From the NCBI GenBank assembly GCA_001724265.1, contig MEDY01000284.1, forward strand, positions 1 through 64,000: 64,000 nt of DNA. Direction: 5' to 3'. The position numbers and the translations under genes were made by a program. Each line of letters starts with the position of its first letter. Within the stretch, counting starts at the first letter, position 1. The notes beneath the pieces are model-generated. The model saw only the letters and a program-made list of their open reading frames with translations. It was not told the DNA's origin and made no database searches. This stretch comes from Rhizaria sp. SCN 62-66 (taxonomy: Eukaryota > Rhizaria, unplaced). Shown here one piece after another: positions 53,272 through 63,665 of the stretch.

Positions 53272-54656
53272 TCAACCCATGCGCTGCTGCTGCTGTTGCT
53301 GTTGCTGTTGCTGGTATCCATTCTGAAACCCTTGCTGATACGTGTACTGCTGTCCTAGTCCCTGTCCCTGTGCCGGTGCGAGTTGCTGCTGTTGTTGCTG
53401 CTGTTGCTGCTGCTGCTGTTGCTGCTGCTGCTGTTGCTGCTGCTGATGTTGTAAGTGCTGGTCATGGCCGCCCCCGCTGCCCGCACAGTAGTGGTTGCGC
53501 GCATCGTCGATATCAAAACTGCGCAGCGTGGCCAGCCTGCGGCGGCGCTGCACGTTCTCGTGCCGCGCCAACGCCAGCTCGGCGCGCTTGCGGTCGGCGT
53601 CGCCCGCGTTGAGCCACACATCGCGCTCCACCATCCACTTGGCGTCGGCCGCGTTGGGGCCCGTCCACGCGGGCCGGCCGCGGCGCCGCACCTCGGCCTC
53701 GAGCCGCCAGCGGCGTTGCACCATGGCTTCGGCGTCGTAGGGGCACGTGTGCGACAGCGGCTGGTTGTGGGAGCCCGCGGAGAGGCGCGACTTGGCTTCG
53801 GACGGGTTTGAGTACCGCCACAGCGCGCGCTCGCTCTGTTGCTGCTGCTGCTGCTGCTGCTGTTGATTGTTCGCGTGCGGGTGGAGCCCGGCGAGAAAGG
53901 TGTCCGTGTCGGCGCGGCGGCGCGTCATGCGTCGGCGGTAGTCGTCGAGCGGCGACTGGCCCTGGAAGTCGACCTCGGTCGGCCGGCGCTCTAACTCGTG
54001 CCCGCGCGCCGTCAGCGACGCCGCGGACGACACGGGCACCAGGCGCGCGCTCGACGACGACGCGGAGGGCGCGCCGTGCACAGTGTACACGGGCCCGTCC
54101 GCGCTGCTGCTGCTGTTGTTGTTGCCAGCAATGCGCGCGTACGAGGCGGGTGGCGGCCCGTATCGGCTGGGCACGGCGTCGGCGCCGTACGTCGCGGCCG
54201 CGGGCGTGGACATGCCGCGCTGCGTGCGCGCGGGGTTGCAATGCGCGGGCGGGAGACGCTCCATCTCGAGCGTGCCGGCGAGTTGGCGGCGCGCAAGCTC
54301 AGGAAAGAGCTTGACGGAGCGAAACTCATCGATGCGACGCAGCTTCGCAGCCCACTGCTGTTGCTGCGCGTCCGCGCGGCACGCCTCATCCGCAACAAAA
54401 GCGGCGCGGCGGGCGTCCTGGTTCTCCTTCAGGATGCGACGCTGCTCGCGCTGAGCAGGAACATAGCAAGAGCAAGAGCAGAGGAAGTAAAAGCGAGTGG
54501 AGGGTGAGTTACGCGGAACTTTGGAACAGAAGAGAGGACTTTGAGAGATTAACGGGACAAGGAACGTACCATTTGGTCACGATGCTCCTCAAGCAGCATT
54601 AGGTATGCCTGATACTCGTGGTCTTGCGGCCCTCGCGCGATCTGATGAGAGGCCAT
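53272..54656 (-). CDS. Unrecognised charged, polyQ-containing protein, two exons
   Basis: Exons 54570-54656 and 53272-54450 give 421 residues ending in TGA. Exon 1 (MASHQIARGPQDHEYQAYLM...) starts at the first ATG, one base after a CGCAG. Residues 20-90 are a charged helix (EEHRDQMREQRRILKENQDA). The middle has Arg-rich segments (ELERRPTEVDFQGQSPLDDY, RRRMTRRRADTD) and conserved-looking Trp motifs (AKWMVERDVWLNAGDADRKR). Two polyQ runs occupy the C-terminal third. No known family is recognised. It is divergent from the FAM228-like gene; paired control and a shared, perhaps cytoskeletal or flagellar, role is a guess from that arrangement. Confidence 0.7.
53281..53452. repeat. Imperfect CAG/CAA (polyGln) repeats
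   Basis: Two blocks (53281-53313 and about 53385-53452) of CTG/TTG on + encode polyGln at the C-terminus of the minus-strand protein. A further short block lies at about 53838-53867. Confidence 0.9.
54451..54569 (-). other. Intron (119 bases, GTACGT..CAG)
   Basis: On the minus strand the donor GTACGT follows codon ATG (phase 0) and the acceptor is TGCTCAG before CGC GAG CAG. Splicing joins two frames that are each otherwise short of start or stop. Confidence 0.85.
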
Positions 54657-55072
54657 GCTGCGATGTAACAAAGTAAAGTGCAGTGTCAGCGAAGTGACCA
54701 GTGAGCGTCGCAGCGAGGGGCATTGAATACACAATTTACAAAGCATATACAAAAAAAAAACATCTCACCAAAAAACGCCGTTCATAGCGTATATACGAAT
54801 CAAGGCGAAGATACATTTTGTCAAAGTCGGCATGCTGAAAACACGGTCGAGCAGGGCCAGCGGCGAAACGGCTGGTGCACTGAGAGACGCGGGTTTTTGT
54901 TTTTGCGGCGCTGCGTGAATTTGATCGTCAAAGTCGCACACCCGTGTAAATTTGGATAAACAACGAACACTACTAGCTGTCCATAATTCAACATTTGTAA
55001 GAGCCACCAATATAAGGGACTTGTACTGCTTGAAACGTGCCACTCTGTCTGCCGGCTTTGAGCGCTTCACCG
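54657..55072. promoter_or_regulatory. Shared divergent 5' region (421-residue protein / FAM228-like)
   Basis: A 416-base AT-rich spacer between divergent starts. No gene is seen. Confidence 0.4.
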
Positions 55073-56566
55073 ATGTCGACGTATGGCCCCCGAGACGTAC
55101 AGGCGGCCGTGATGGAGCTGCGCGCACACCCCAAACCGCGTCCACAGACCTTCACCAATACTTATGAGGAGACTGTCACCGCACACCCCACGCTCGCCGC
55201 GACGCTTTTCTCTGCCGACGAGGCCCGTTCCCTGCTTGCAACGCAAAAGTCAGCGTACGTTCCCCCGAGCTCTCTGTTAGTACTTGCTTTCTCGCTCTTC
55301 ACTGCCATTGACGCAAGAAAACTCACAATTCGCGACTTAATTGCCTTCATTTTCTTCTGCCACAACAGTACTCTGCGGTCAAAACCGCTTCAGTTTTCCG
55401 GCTCGGCATCGCTGACTGGCACTGCCGGCTCGCTGCCACCGATGTCTCACACGGGCGCCGACCTCAGCGACCTCGCCGACTTGTCGCGCGCGTCGCCACA
55501 CTCTGCGGATGCGCGTCGGCGGCACGCGGCGTACCGCGAGGCGTCGCAGCAGCGCGTGCACGACATCCAGGTGCAGATCAAGGCCGCCGAGGCCGCGGCG
55601 ACGCAGCGCGAGGACGCCGCTCTCTCTCGCGCGCTTGACGCACTGCACGGCTAGCGCGCCTTTGTCTCGGGCGTCGGCGTGTACCTCGCGCAGCACGACG
55701 AAGCGCTGGCGCGGCGCCGCGAGACGCTGCACAAGGACTGGTCGCGCACCGTGTTCGACGAATTGCAGCAGCAGGTGCAGCGCGGGCTCGACGCGCGCAG
55801 CACGGCCGCCATCGAGCGCCGCCGCCGTGACGCGCTGCAGCACTACCTGGACGCGAGCAACCGCAAGGCGCACGTTGGCGGCGTCGTGCTGGACGACGAG
55901 GAGCGGCTCGGCGTCGACGCCCCCGCCGCGCGCGCGCACGCGGCCGCCATCAAGGTCGACGTGTCGCGGCTGCAAGACCCCACGCAGCGCGGGCTCGACG
56001 CCATCCGCCGCGAGGAGCGCCTGCTGCGCTCATTCAACTCCGCTGCGACCGGTGGCGGTGAGCTGAGCGACGCCGCAGCGGCGGGCGCAGCCGTGGGCGG
56101 GATCGACGCGTTAGCACCGCGGTCGATGCTGCCGGTGACGGCGTGGGCGCAGGTGCGGCAGACTCAGGGCCGCTACGCAGAGCAGGCCGACGCGGCCGAG
56201 CTCGCGCGCCAGGACCCGCGGTGGGGCGCCGGCGCGGGCCCGCGGCCGCTGCGGCTGCGCGCGACGGGGCAGGCGCACCCGGCGACGTTCGCGTCCTCGG
56301 TGGCGATGGATCACTTTACGCCCGCGGCCGAGCTCGCGGTCTCGGACCCCCAGGTGCAGCGCGCCACGCGCGCGCGCGAGCTGGCGCTGGCACGGAGGGC
56401 CGCGCGCAAGGCCGCGCTGGGCCCTGGCGCCGCGGGCGCGGAGGACGAGGGCGACACGGCTGCCGTCGTCGACCACTCGGCCGCCTACGCCAACAACGAA
56501 GGCCGCGGACGCGGCGGCCGCGTCGGCGCGGGCACTGGCGGCGTGTCTTCGATCACCACCCTGTGA
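55073..56566 (+). CDS. FAM228-like protein with in-frame TAG, two exons
   Basis: Exons 55073-55254 and 55369-56566, read through the TAG at codon 156, give 459 residues ending in TGA. ATG 55073 (MSTYGPRDVQAAVMELRAHP) is preferred over the frame's upstream non-ATG codons. The part after the TAG carries the FAM228-type core: a helix with RRRETLHKDW, then LQQQV, then RRRRDALQHYLDASNRK. This resembles the RRKExLxKRW ... HYLxxxNKK pattern of FAM228A/B, a poorly characterised family. Most recognisable sequence lies downstream of the TAG, so termination there would leave a 155-residue protein without the core. The C-terminus is Ala-rich. The family call is from memory and moderate; function is unknown. 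Confidence 0.65.
55255..55368 (+). other. Intron (114 bases, GTACGT..CAG) that is open in frame
   Basis: The donor GTACGT follows GC and the acceptor AACAG precedes T; joining gives an Ala codon. The intron is AT-rich, contains a CTTAAT branch-like motif, is divisible by 3 and has no in-frame stop, so retention would add 38 residues. Confidence 0.8.
55652..55654 (+). other. In-frame TAG in FAM228-like gene (proposed sense codon)
   Basis: The context is CTG CAC GGC TAG CGC GCC TTT. The frame continues 303 codons to TGA and the family-like core lies after it. Confidence 0.8.
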
Positions 56567-56885
56567 GACTGCTGTTGCGCTCTTGTTATGTCGATGTGGT
56601 TCCCGACGTTGCAGTCTTTTGTCCAGCCGAATCGGTCAGTTCAAGCTTCACTTGTGTTGGGGATACGATTGCATTTTTCCTTTTTCCGTTCGTAGTTTCA
56701 TTCTGTATTAGTGTTGTTGTTTTGTTCACAACACAACTTTCAATATTCGTCTAGATAGCATTTTTCGTCTTAACCATTGTTTGGGCCAGTCTCATCCCAA
56801 GATTATTCGTGTTACACGATGCTCATACATAAAATACATTCATCATAACCACAACATTGATGAATTTCCGTTGCTTGGAGCAATT
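56567..56885. other. AT-rich spacer between convergent genes
   Basis: This holds the 3' flanks of the FAM228-like (+) and formin (-) genes. Nothing else is supported. Confidence 0.5.
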
Positions 56886-58174
56886 TCACCACCAGGAAGA
56901 AAACCAGCCCTTGTCGGACGCTGTTGCATTCTGTGCTTGCTGCTGCAGCTGCTGCAGCGCGGAGGCCTCACGCTGCGTCCTGAGCGCGCGCGCGCGGCGG
57001 GCGAGCTCACGCAGCTCCTCAGCGGGCACCACGGTGCCACCGGGCCCGCGCAGCCGGCCGTTGACGTCGTAGGCGTAGCCCGGCGGCAGCAGCGCCAGTG
57101 GGAGGCACTTGCGCACAGCACCGACAGGAGCGCTTGTACTCGCACTCGCAGCGGGGGCGGCAGCGGACTTGACGGGACCTGCGTTGGCAGCGTTGGAGAC
57201 AACATTGACATTTGCGTTGATGTTGGCAGTGGTGCGGACGGGTTGCAGCGGCGTCATTGCGGGGCCGCGCGGGGCCTTGCTGCGGCTAGTTCCCGCGCCA
57301 CGCGGTGTCGCAGGCGCCACCGCAGCAGCAACATGAGCAACAACAGCAGCGGCAACATGGGCACTGCGAGGCGGTGTGCTGAGCTGCTGCTGCTGCTGTT
57401 GCTGGTGCTGCTGCAGGCGACCATGGGTGTTGGCCGTGCCAGTCGCAGTTGCAGTGGCCGCTGAGGGCAGATGAGTGGCCCCACGGCGCAGCGCGGGCGT
57501 GCCAAGCGTGCGCGGCGTGCGCGCAGGCGTCTTTTTGCTGCCGCTATTGCACGCGCCAATAGCAGCACCACTGAGGCCCTTCATCGGCGTCTTGTGCGGC
57601 GTGCGCAGCGGGGTTGATGCACCCACACTCACAGAGCCACTGTTAGAGTGCGCGTTCGCAGAAGCGTTAGGAGCGGAGTCAGCGGCCTTGGGCACGAGCA
57701 GCAGGCCGCACGGCGAGCGCTGCAGTGCGCGGCCGTCCTAAGTCGTGACATAAGCGGCGCGCGGCGGCGTCGCCAGGCACTCGCGCTTGCCGGGGGTCTG
57801 CTGGCCGTTTCTCTCGTTGCAGCCGCTCTCGCTGCCGCTGTTATGGGTCTTGCTCACTTTCCTGGCGCCACCAGGCGTGGCCATAGCGCCGTTGTTGTTG
57901 TTGGGGCGGCCACCGGCGGCAGCGATGGCCTTGAGTGCGGCGGCGTGCGCGTCGCGACGGCGCGCGGCGTCTTCGCGCTCCTTGCGGAAGGCCAGAAATC
58001 GCTCTGCGGCCGCAAATTGCGCCACGAACTCGGCGAACACGGCGAAGAACTGCGGCCACGACAGCACCGCGGGCGCGCCCAGCGACGCGGCGGCCGAGGC
58101 GGAGAGGCAGCCTGCGCGCGCAGGCAGCACGGGCACAGCCGCCCACGCGGCCGCCAGTCCGCTCCCAGCGCCCG

Positions 58175-58205
<31 letters not shown>

Positions 58206-61200
58206 GTGGAAGCGCGCAACGGCGTCCGCGGCGGTGGCGGCGTCGGGGACAACCGATGCAGCGACGCCGAAGAAGGCCATCGCGTCGGCGGCGACGGCGA
58301 CGGCGGCGTGGAGCTGCGCGGCCGTCTCGTGGTACAGCGCCGCAGTGACCGCGGCGCGCGCGTGCAGCTGCAGCAGCGCGCGCTCGCCCGCGGCGTCGGC
58401 GGGCGCGCGGCGGAGCACCGTGGCCGCGGTGCGCAACACGGCCTCGATCTGCGCGAGTTCGGAGAAAATGGGCTCGCAGTCGGCCTTGGCGGCGTCGGCG
58501 AGCGCGGCCGTGTCGTGGATGAAGGCCACGCACTCTGGCCGGTTCTGGTGCAGAAACGTGACCAGGTAGTGCAGCAGGGTCGTGCCGCCGCCGGAGATGC
58601 CGCCAGCGGAGCGGGTGTCGCCTGTACGGACACGCGTGATACATGAGTAAGAAAGCAAGATGAGCAATAAAAAACAAAAGTTTTCGAAAAATATTAGAAT
58701 TTCATCGCAACAAAGTTAAAATGCGTCATATGAGTTCAATCTGCGCTGAGTATAGGAGATTTGTCGTACCGAGCTTCGTGAGGGTGGAGATGTGGAACGC
58801 CACGGCGGCGGGCTGGTCAGCGTTCATAAAATTGCCAAAGCGCAGAATGACGTGCAGAATGGTCCGCAGGTGCTGCGACGTCACCAGCGCCTCGCACGCG
58901 CGCACCGCGGCCGCCACGCGCGCCTGCATGCCGCGCAGCGCCGTCTCGGCGGCCTCGGCGTGCAGCGCGGTGGCGAGCTGCAGCCGCGTCTTGAGCAGCG
59001 GCGCGGCGCCCACCAGCGCGAAGACTTCCTCGGCAAAACCCAGCACGTGCGAGCGCGTGGCTGCCACCGCCTCGCGCCGCGCGGCCAGTCCGGCAGCCTC
59101 GCCTGCGGCCGCTGCATCGTCATCGCTAGGCAGCAGCCGCAGCAAGCGCTCGCGCATGCGCGCGCAGTCGGCCTCGGTGCGCCTGGCTAGCGTCGCAATG
59201 GCCTCGATCTCGTCCTGCGAGGGCGCGTGGCGGGCCAGACACTCCAGCGCGGCGTAGGGCAGCGCCGCGGCATCGGCGGCGGCGACCGCGGCGGCGAGCG
59301 CGGGCAGCGGCAGGCGCGCGGCGCGGAGCACGATCTCGAGCTGTCGAGCGCGGTCCGCGGCCAGCGCGGTCGCGGTCACGCGGGCAGACGGCGCGCGCGC
59401 GGCGGCCAGCGCGGCGTCGAACGCAGCGAACACGGCCGGGCCTTGACTGGCCGCGCCGTCACTGTTGTTGTTGCCGCTGCTAGAGCTCTTGTTGTGAGAG
59501 GATTTGATGGGCATGGCGGAAAATGTGCGCGCAAACTCGGCCTCATCAAACGGCAGCGCGGCGGCCTCCGAGCCGGACCAAATGGAGCGCCCCGCGCCAC
59601 GTGCGCGCGCCGTGGCCGTCACAGGTGACTGGGAGCGCGAGCGCGAGCGCGCGTTGAGCGCTGCGTGCTCGGCGTCGAGCCGCTGCCAGTGCAAGCGCTT
59701 CACACGGGGGCCTGTGCGCGCGGCGGCGGCGACGAGCACGGGCTTGGCTGCCGCCTTGCCACAGTCGCCGTCGTTGCCATCTTCGTCGTCGAAGAGACCG
59801 GGCGGCGCGGGCGGCGGCGCGGCCGTATTGCCCGACAGGAAATCGCCGAAAAGGTCTTCCGGCGGGGGCGGGGGCGCGCTGCCACAGCCGCTATCGCGCT
59901 CTCCCCTGCTAGGAGCGAGGTCGTCAAGCAGGCCAGCTGGCGCGGGCGGCGGCGGCGGCGGAGCGGTCGCAGCCAGCTCAGGGGCGGCGTTGCTCGCCAC
60001 AGCGACTGCGCTGTTTACGGCTGAGACAGTGGCAAGCTGGCTCTTGGCGGCCGCAAGCATCGCTGCGACGGCGTCAGATGCTGCGCTGTCGACAGGGCTC
60101 ACGCTTGAAGTCACACTGGCATTCGCGTTAACAGCGTCATCGTTGCTGGCGGCCGCAGCGTCAAAGAGCAGACTGAGCGGGTCCGTGACGTCCGACGCGG
60201 CGGCTTGACTTTGATCCCCCCGCGTCGGGCCCTTGCTGAGCACTGCGTCGGTCAGAACGGCATCAGTGAGCGCGGCGTCGTTGAGCGCAGCGGCGACGGC
60301 GCGCGCGACGGAACTGGCCACGCGTGCGGCGGCGCCCGGCGCAGCCACGGCCCCGGGGGCAACGCCGCGCACGCGCACAACAAATGTGCCCGCGTCGGCC
60401 CCAGTCTCGGCCAGCACGGCCGCCGCAGCGGCCTCAGCCTCGGCGTCAGCCTCGTCGGTGCCAGTCAAGTTGAAGCCGCGCACTGCAGTGGCCGCAGCGG
60501 GGAGCGAGACGTCAACCACTGCACCGGCTCTAGCCACGGGACCAGTACCGCTGACTGCCACGTGCTTGCGGCTGTGATCGCGGTCGCGGGGGCGATACGG
60601 TGTGGCGGGGCGGCCACGACCGCGCCTGTTCCCTGCCACAGCCCCGGACGCGGTGGAGGGCTCGGTGACGGTGTTGCGGCCGCGGGGCGGTGTGGCGGCG
60701 CCCTCGCAGTCGGCGGCGTCGGAGCCGGGCGAGCAGTTGTGTTGTGCTGCGCGCGCGCTGTGGTGGTGGCTGTTACCACGAGCGAACCCTTGGCCATTGT
60801 GAGCCTGACCGTGAGCGTGAGCGTGACCGTTAGTGTTGATGTGGTTGTGGCCGTTGCTGTCGTTCTGAGTGAGAGTGCGCGCAGCGGCCCCGCGCGGAGG
60901 CGGCGTGCGCATGTGATTCGCGCCCGCGGAGGCCGCCGCCATTACCGCAGAGGCCGCGCTCGCAGCGCTTGTCAGTGTAGAGTGTGACGAGTGTGCAGCG
61001 CCAGCGACGGGGCCAGCGACGGGGCCCGCTGCTGTGGCGCCGCGGCAAGAGCGCGGGGCAGTGCGGGGCTGCTGTGGTGCGGGGGAGCCAAGCGCAGTGG
61101 GGGGCACGTGCGCGGGGCGGCGAGCGGCACCGTTGCGGCCAGCTGTAGCGCTGTTGGGGTTGTTGCGACGCGCGTGGGCATCGGCTCGGTACTGCGCCTC

Positions 61201-61582
61201 GAGGAACGCGAGCTCTTCTTGCGCAGACGGGGCTAGGCATGCAAAAAAACACAACGCAATACACACATGTTAGAGGTACTTTGTCATCGCAACATGCTAG
61301 CTTTGTTCTCTGGCTGATGATATAAGGACAAGCAGGGCGGAAGATAGTTCAGGACGTACCTTCGAAGAGAGGCTCGAAGAAGGAGAAGATCTTGGGGAGC
61401 AGTGAGGTCTGCAGCGGATCAGCGCGTGGCTCGCGAAACCGTGCGTTCACATCGGCGGGGTTGCGCACAGGCATCGGGGAATAGGTCGCGCGCGGGGCAA
61501 CATACTGCTGTGGGCGCAGCAGAGCAGCATGCTCCACGCGGGGTCCACCTTCGTACGCCTCTGTCGACGGATACGCACCCAT
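56886..61582 (-). CDS. Formin (FH1-FH2 actin nucleator), three exons with in-frame TAG
   Basis: Exons 61360-61582, 58770-61232 and 56886-58621, read through the TAG, give 1473 residues ending in TGA. FH1-type Pro runs (PPPPPPAPAGLLDD, PPPPEDLFGDF, PPPAPPGLFDDED) lie at about 495-555. FH2 begins near 575 (RVKRLHWQRL, then IWSG) and continues through HLRTILHVILRFGNFMN. Splicing of exons 2 and 3 joins LTKLG to DTRSAGG and restores the segment ending in LLHYLV. FH2 ends near 1120. It is long because of Ala-rich insertions. FH2 dimers nucleate actin and track barbed ends; FH1 recruits profilin-actin. No GBD/FH3 or clear DAD is visible, so Rho regulation is not supported. The TAG is codon 1190, in the Thr/Pro-rich tail after FH2; the protein ends GWFSSWW. 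Confidence 0.85.
57738..57740 (-). other. In-frame TAG in formin gene (proposed sense codon)
   Basis: The context on the coding strand is GTC ACG ACT TAG GAC GGC CGC. The frame continues 283 codons to TGA. FH2 is complete before it, so a short form could still nucleate actin. Confidence 0.75.
58622..58769 (-). other. Intron in FH2 (148 bases, GTACGA..CAG)
   Basis: On the minus strand the donor is GTACGA after CTC G and the acceptor is CGTACAG before GC GAC ACC. Joining recreates the FH2 KLGDTRS segment. This is the only donor here that is not GTACGT. Confidence 0.9.
61233..61359 (-). other. Intron (127 bases, GTACGT..TAG)
   Basis: Formin exon 1 ends TTC GAA G before GTACGTCC; the acceptor CCTAG precedes CC CCG TCT. 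The joined frame runs on without a stop. Confidence 0.8.
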
Positions 61583-62023
61583 AGCCAATTATAAAGAAAG
61601 TAGGCTGTGTTTCTTAATACGTTAAAACGTGTGCACTTGTTCACAAACGTATGATCGGGATATTGACGAAGCAATTGACTGATCACGAAAGGCGTTGGCA
61701 TCACGGTTTCCAACGGCTACTACTTGCTTGTCGTCGCTTCGGATAAGCTGGACCGAAAAAAGAGCATGGCTGACTGCTGTGGTGAGACGGGAGAAGGACG
61801 AGAAAAACATCGCACTTCGCCTGGTTCTATCTATTCTGGCCGTCAAACGTGTTGATGTTGAGTTGAGAGTGCTATTGCACCGATTTTCTATCATTTTTCT
61901 TTTTAATAGTCGTTCTTTGTCGCTCACTCGACCCTCTGCACCGTGCCCTCTTTTCTCGGTCCGACCCTCGCCCTGCGTGCCCGCCCCCCCGTCCACGCCC
62001 CCCACCCGCAGCTTGCTGTCCCC
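61583..62023. promoter_or_regulatory. Shared divergent 5' region (formin / PNO1)
   Basis: A 441-base spacer between divergent starts. The PNO1 side is C/T-rich (61930-62011) and ends CCGCAG 12 bases before its ATG. The formin side is AT-rich with no clear acceptor-like motif. Confidence 0.4.
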
Positions 62024-62963
62024 ATGTCCAACATGATCGACGACGAGGACTACGCCGGCTCTTACGAGCACGGCCAGGACCTGAACGCGGCCTACGCCGA
62101 GGGCGGCGAGTCGCTCGCGTCGCAGGAGTACGGCGGCATGCACGACAACGACGCCACGGCCTCGGATGTCACTTTTGCGCCCCTGGGCGCGGCCGAGATG
62201 GACAAGGGCGTGGTTCACAACCTGCGCGTGCCGGTTCCGCTGCACCGCTTGACGCCGCTGCGCGACGCGTGGATGGACATCTACACGCCCATCGCGCAGC
62301 ACATGAAGCTGCAGATCCGCTTCGACACTGCAAAACGCTTCATCGAGCTGCAGACGTGCGAGGAGACCGAGTCGCCTCACGCCATCACCAAGGCCGCCGA
62401 CTTCTGCCGCGCCTTCGTGCTGGGCTTTGAGCTGCGTGACGCCATCGCGCTGCTGCGTCTGGACGACCTCTACATCGACACGTTCCACATCAAGGAAGTG
62501 CGCCAGGTGTCGACCGACGAGGAAGTGTCGCGCTCCATCGGCCGTATCGCCGGCCACAACGGCAAGACCAAATTCACCATCGAGAACGCCACCAAGACGC
62601 GTATCGTGCTTAATGAGGGCCAGATCAACATCCTCGGGTACGTTAATATCCCATCTTACAGTCTCTTATTATAGTCTCAGTGCAAACAACAACGAGCTTC
62701 ATCAGTACAAAGCAAATCTAAGTCACTTGATCACACAGCCTCCTATATCTCGCATTCTCATGCATCTTAGCTCACATTCAATCGCTCTGTTCCATTCTGT
62801 CTCGATCGTGTTTTGTATTCTTTTGACCATCATACTTCACAGTTCGTACAAGAACATCCGGTACGCCAAGGACGCCGTGGTGGCCCTTATCATTGGCTCG
62901 CCCCCCGGCAAGATCTTCACCCGCATGCGCAACGTCTCCACATACACCAAGCAGCGCTTCTAA
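62024..62963 (+). CDS. PNO1: PNO1/Dim2 (KH-domain 40S ribosome assembly factor), two exons
   Basis: Exons 62024-62637 and 62843-62963 give 244 residues ending in TAA, the usual family size. ATG 62024 begins MSNMIDDEDYAGSYE. Family-specific segments are clear: VPLHRLTPLRDAWMDIYTPI, MKLQIRFDTAKRFIELQTC, AITKAADFCRAFVLGFEL and the KH-core GRIAGHNGKTKFTIENATK. Exon 2 encodes the final KH helix (KNIRYAKDAVVALIIGSPPG). PNO1 partners Nob1 and helps cleave pre-18S rRNA and mature the small subunit, first in the nucleolus and then in cytoplasmic pre-40S particles. Splicing restores the LGSYKNI reading. It shares its promoter region with the formin. Confidence 0.95.
62638..62842 (+). other. Intron in PNO1 (205 bases, GTACGT..CAG)
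   Basis: Donor GTACGT after CTC GG and acceptor CACAG before T TCG. The joined protein matches PNO1 on both sides, making this the best-supported intron here. Confidence 0.95.
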
Positions 62964-63665
62964 GCTCAAAGCTTAATAGTCTAATACTATTCGCCAACGC
63001 TTCAATCAAGTCAAGCGAAGCTAAGCGACAAGTCCATTTAGTATCTGCTATGCACTGCCGTGGGTTTCTTGTTGCAGCGCACAGAGGCTTGCTGCGAACA
63101 ACACACTAGCACACGCACCGCGCAGCGCACTGACTGCGGCACCGTGCGCAGTCTGGCTCTGGTGGCCCGACTGACTGCGATCCGCTGTGGCTGGGGCTGA
63201 GGTGACAAGCGAGCAGTACACCATTACATAGTTTATATGCACTCGAGCGAAAACAGTTATTTCGATATGCAATACACACACTTTTGAATAAATTGAAACT
63301 GCCATTATTTATTTCACCCGAGTCGATTTGGGCACTGCTGGAGGGGGGATATGTCCGTTGCGAGCCTGATTTGGTGACCGTGGGCAGCCGACTGACAGCA
63401 CTAGGTGGCGACAGAAGCAGGGTCATCGCCCAACCTCAACGGGAATGGTCCCCCCACGTCGCCTTGTTTTGCTTGCTGGCGCTTGCTGTAGTCGATAAAG
63501 CCGTTTGATAACACGATGGTGCGACATATACACACGTTAAGATATCATTTCTAACACTTTTTTGTGCTTCCCCGTCCGTTTTGCAGGTGTATTTCGTGCA
63601 GTTATTTTCCACTACCTGTTCCCCCTAGTTGAGCTCGTTCTGTATTATATCCGCTGCCGGCGTGC
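62964..63665. other. AT-rich spacer, 5' region of the last gene
   Basis: Short frames in it are not coding-like. No RNA gene is seen. Confidence 0.45.

Noticed and set aside
54012-54398. Minus-strand frame overlapping the 5' part of the 421-residue gene
   Set aside because: It is out of frame with the spliced exon, which has a proper donor, acceptor and continuous reading.
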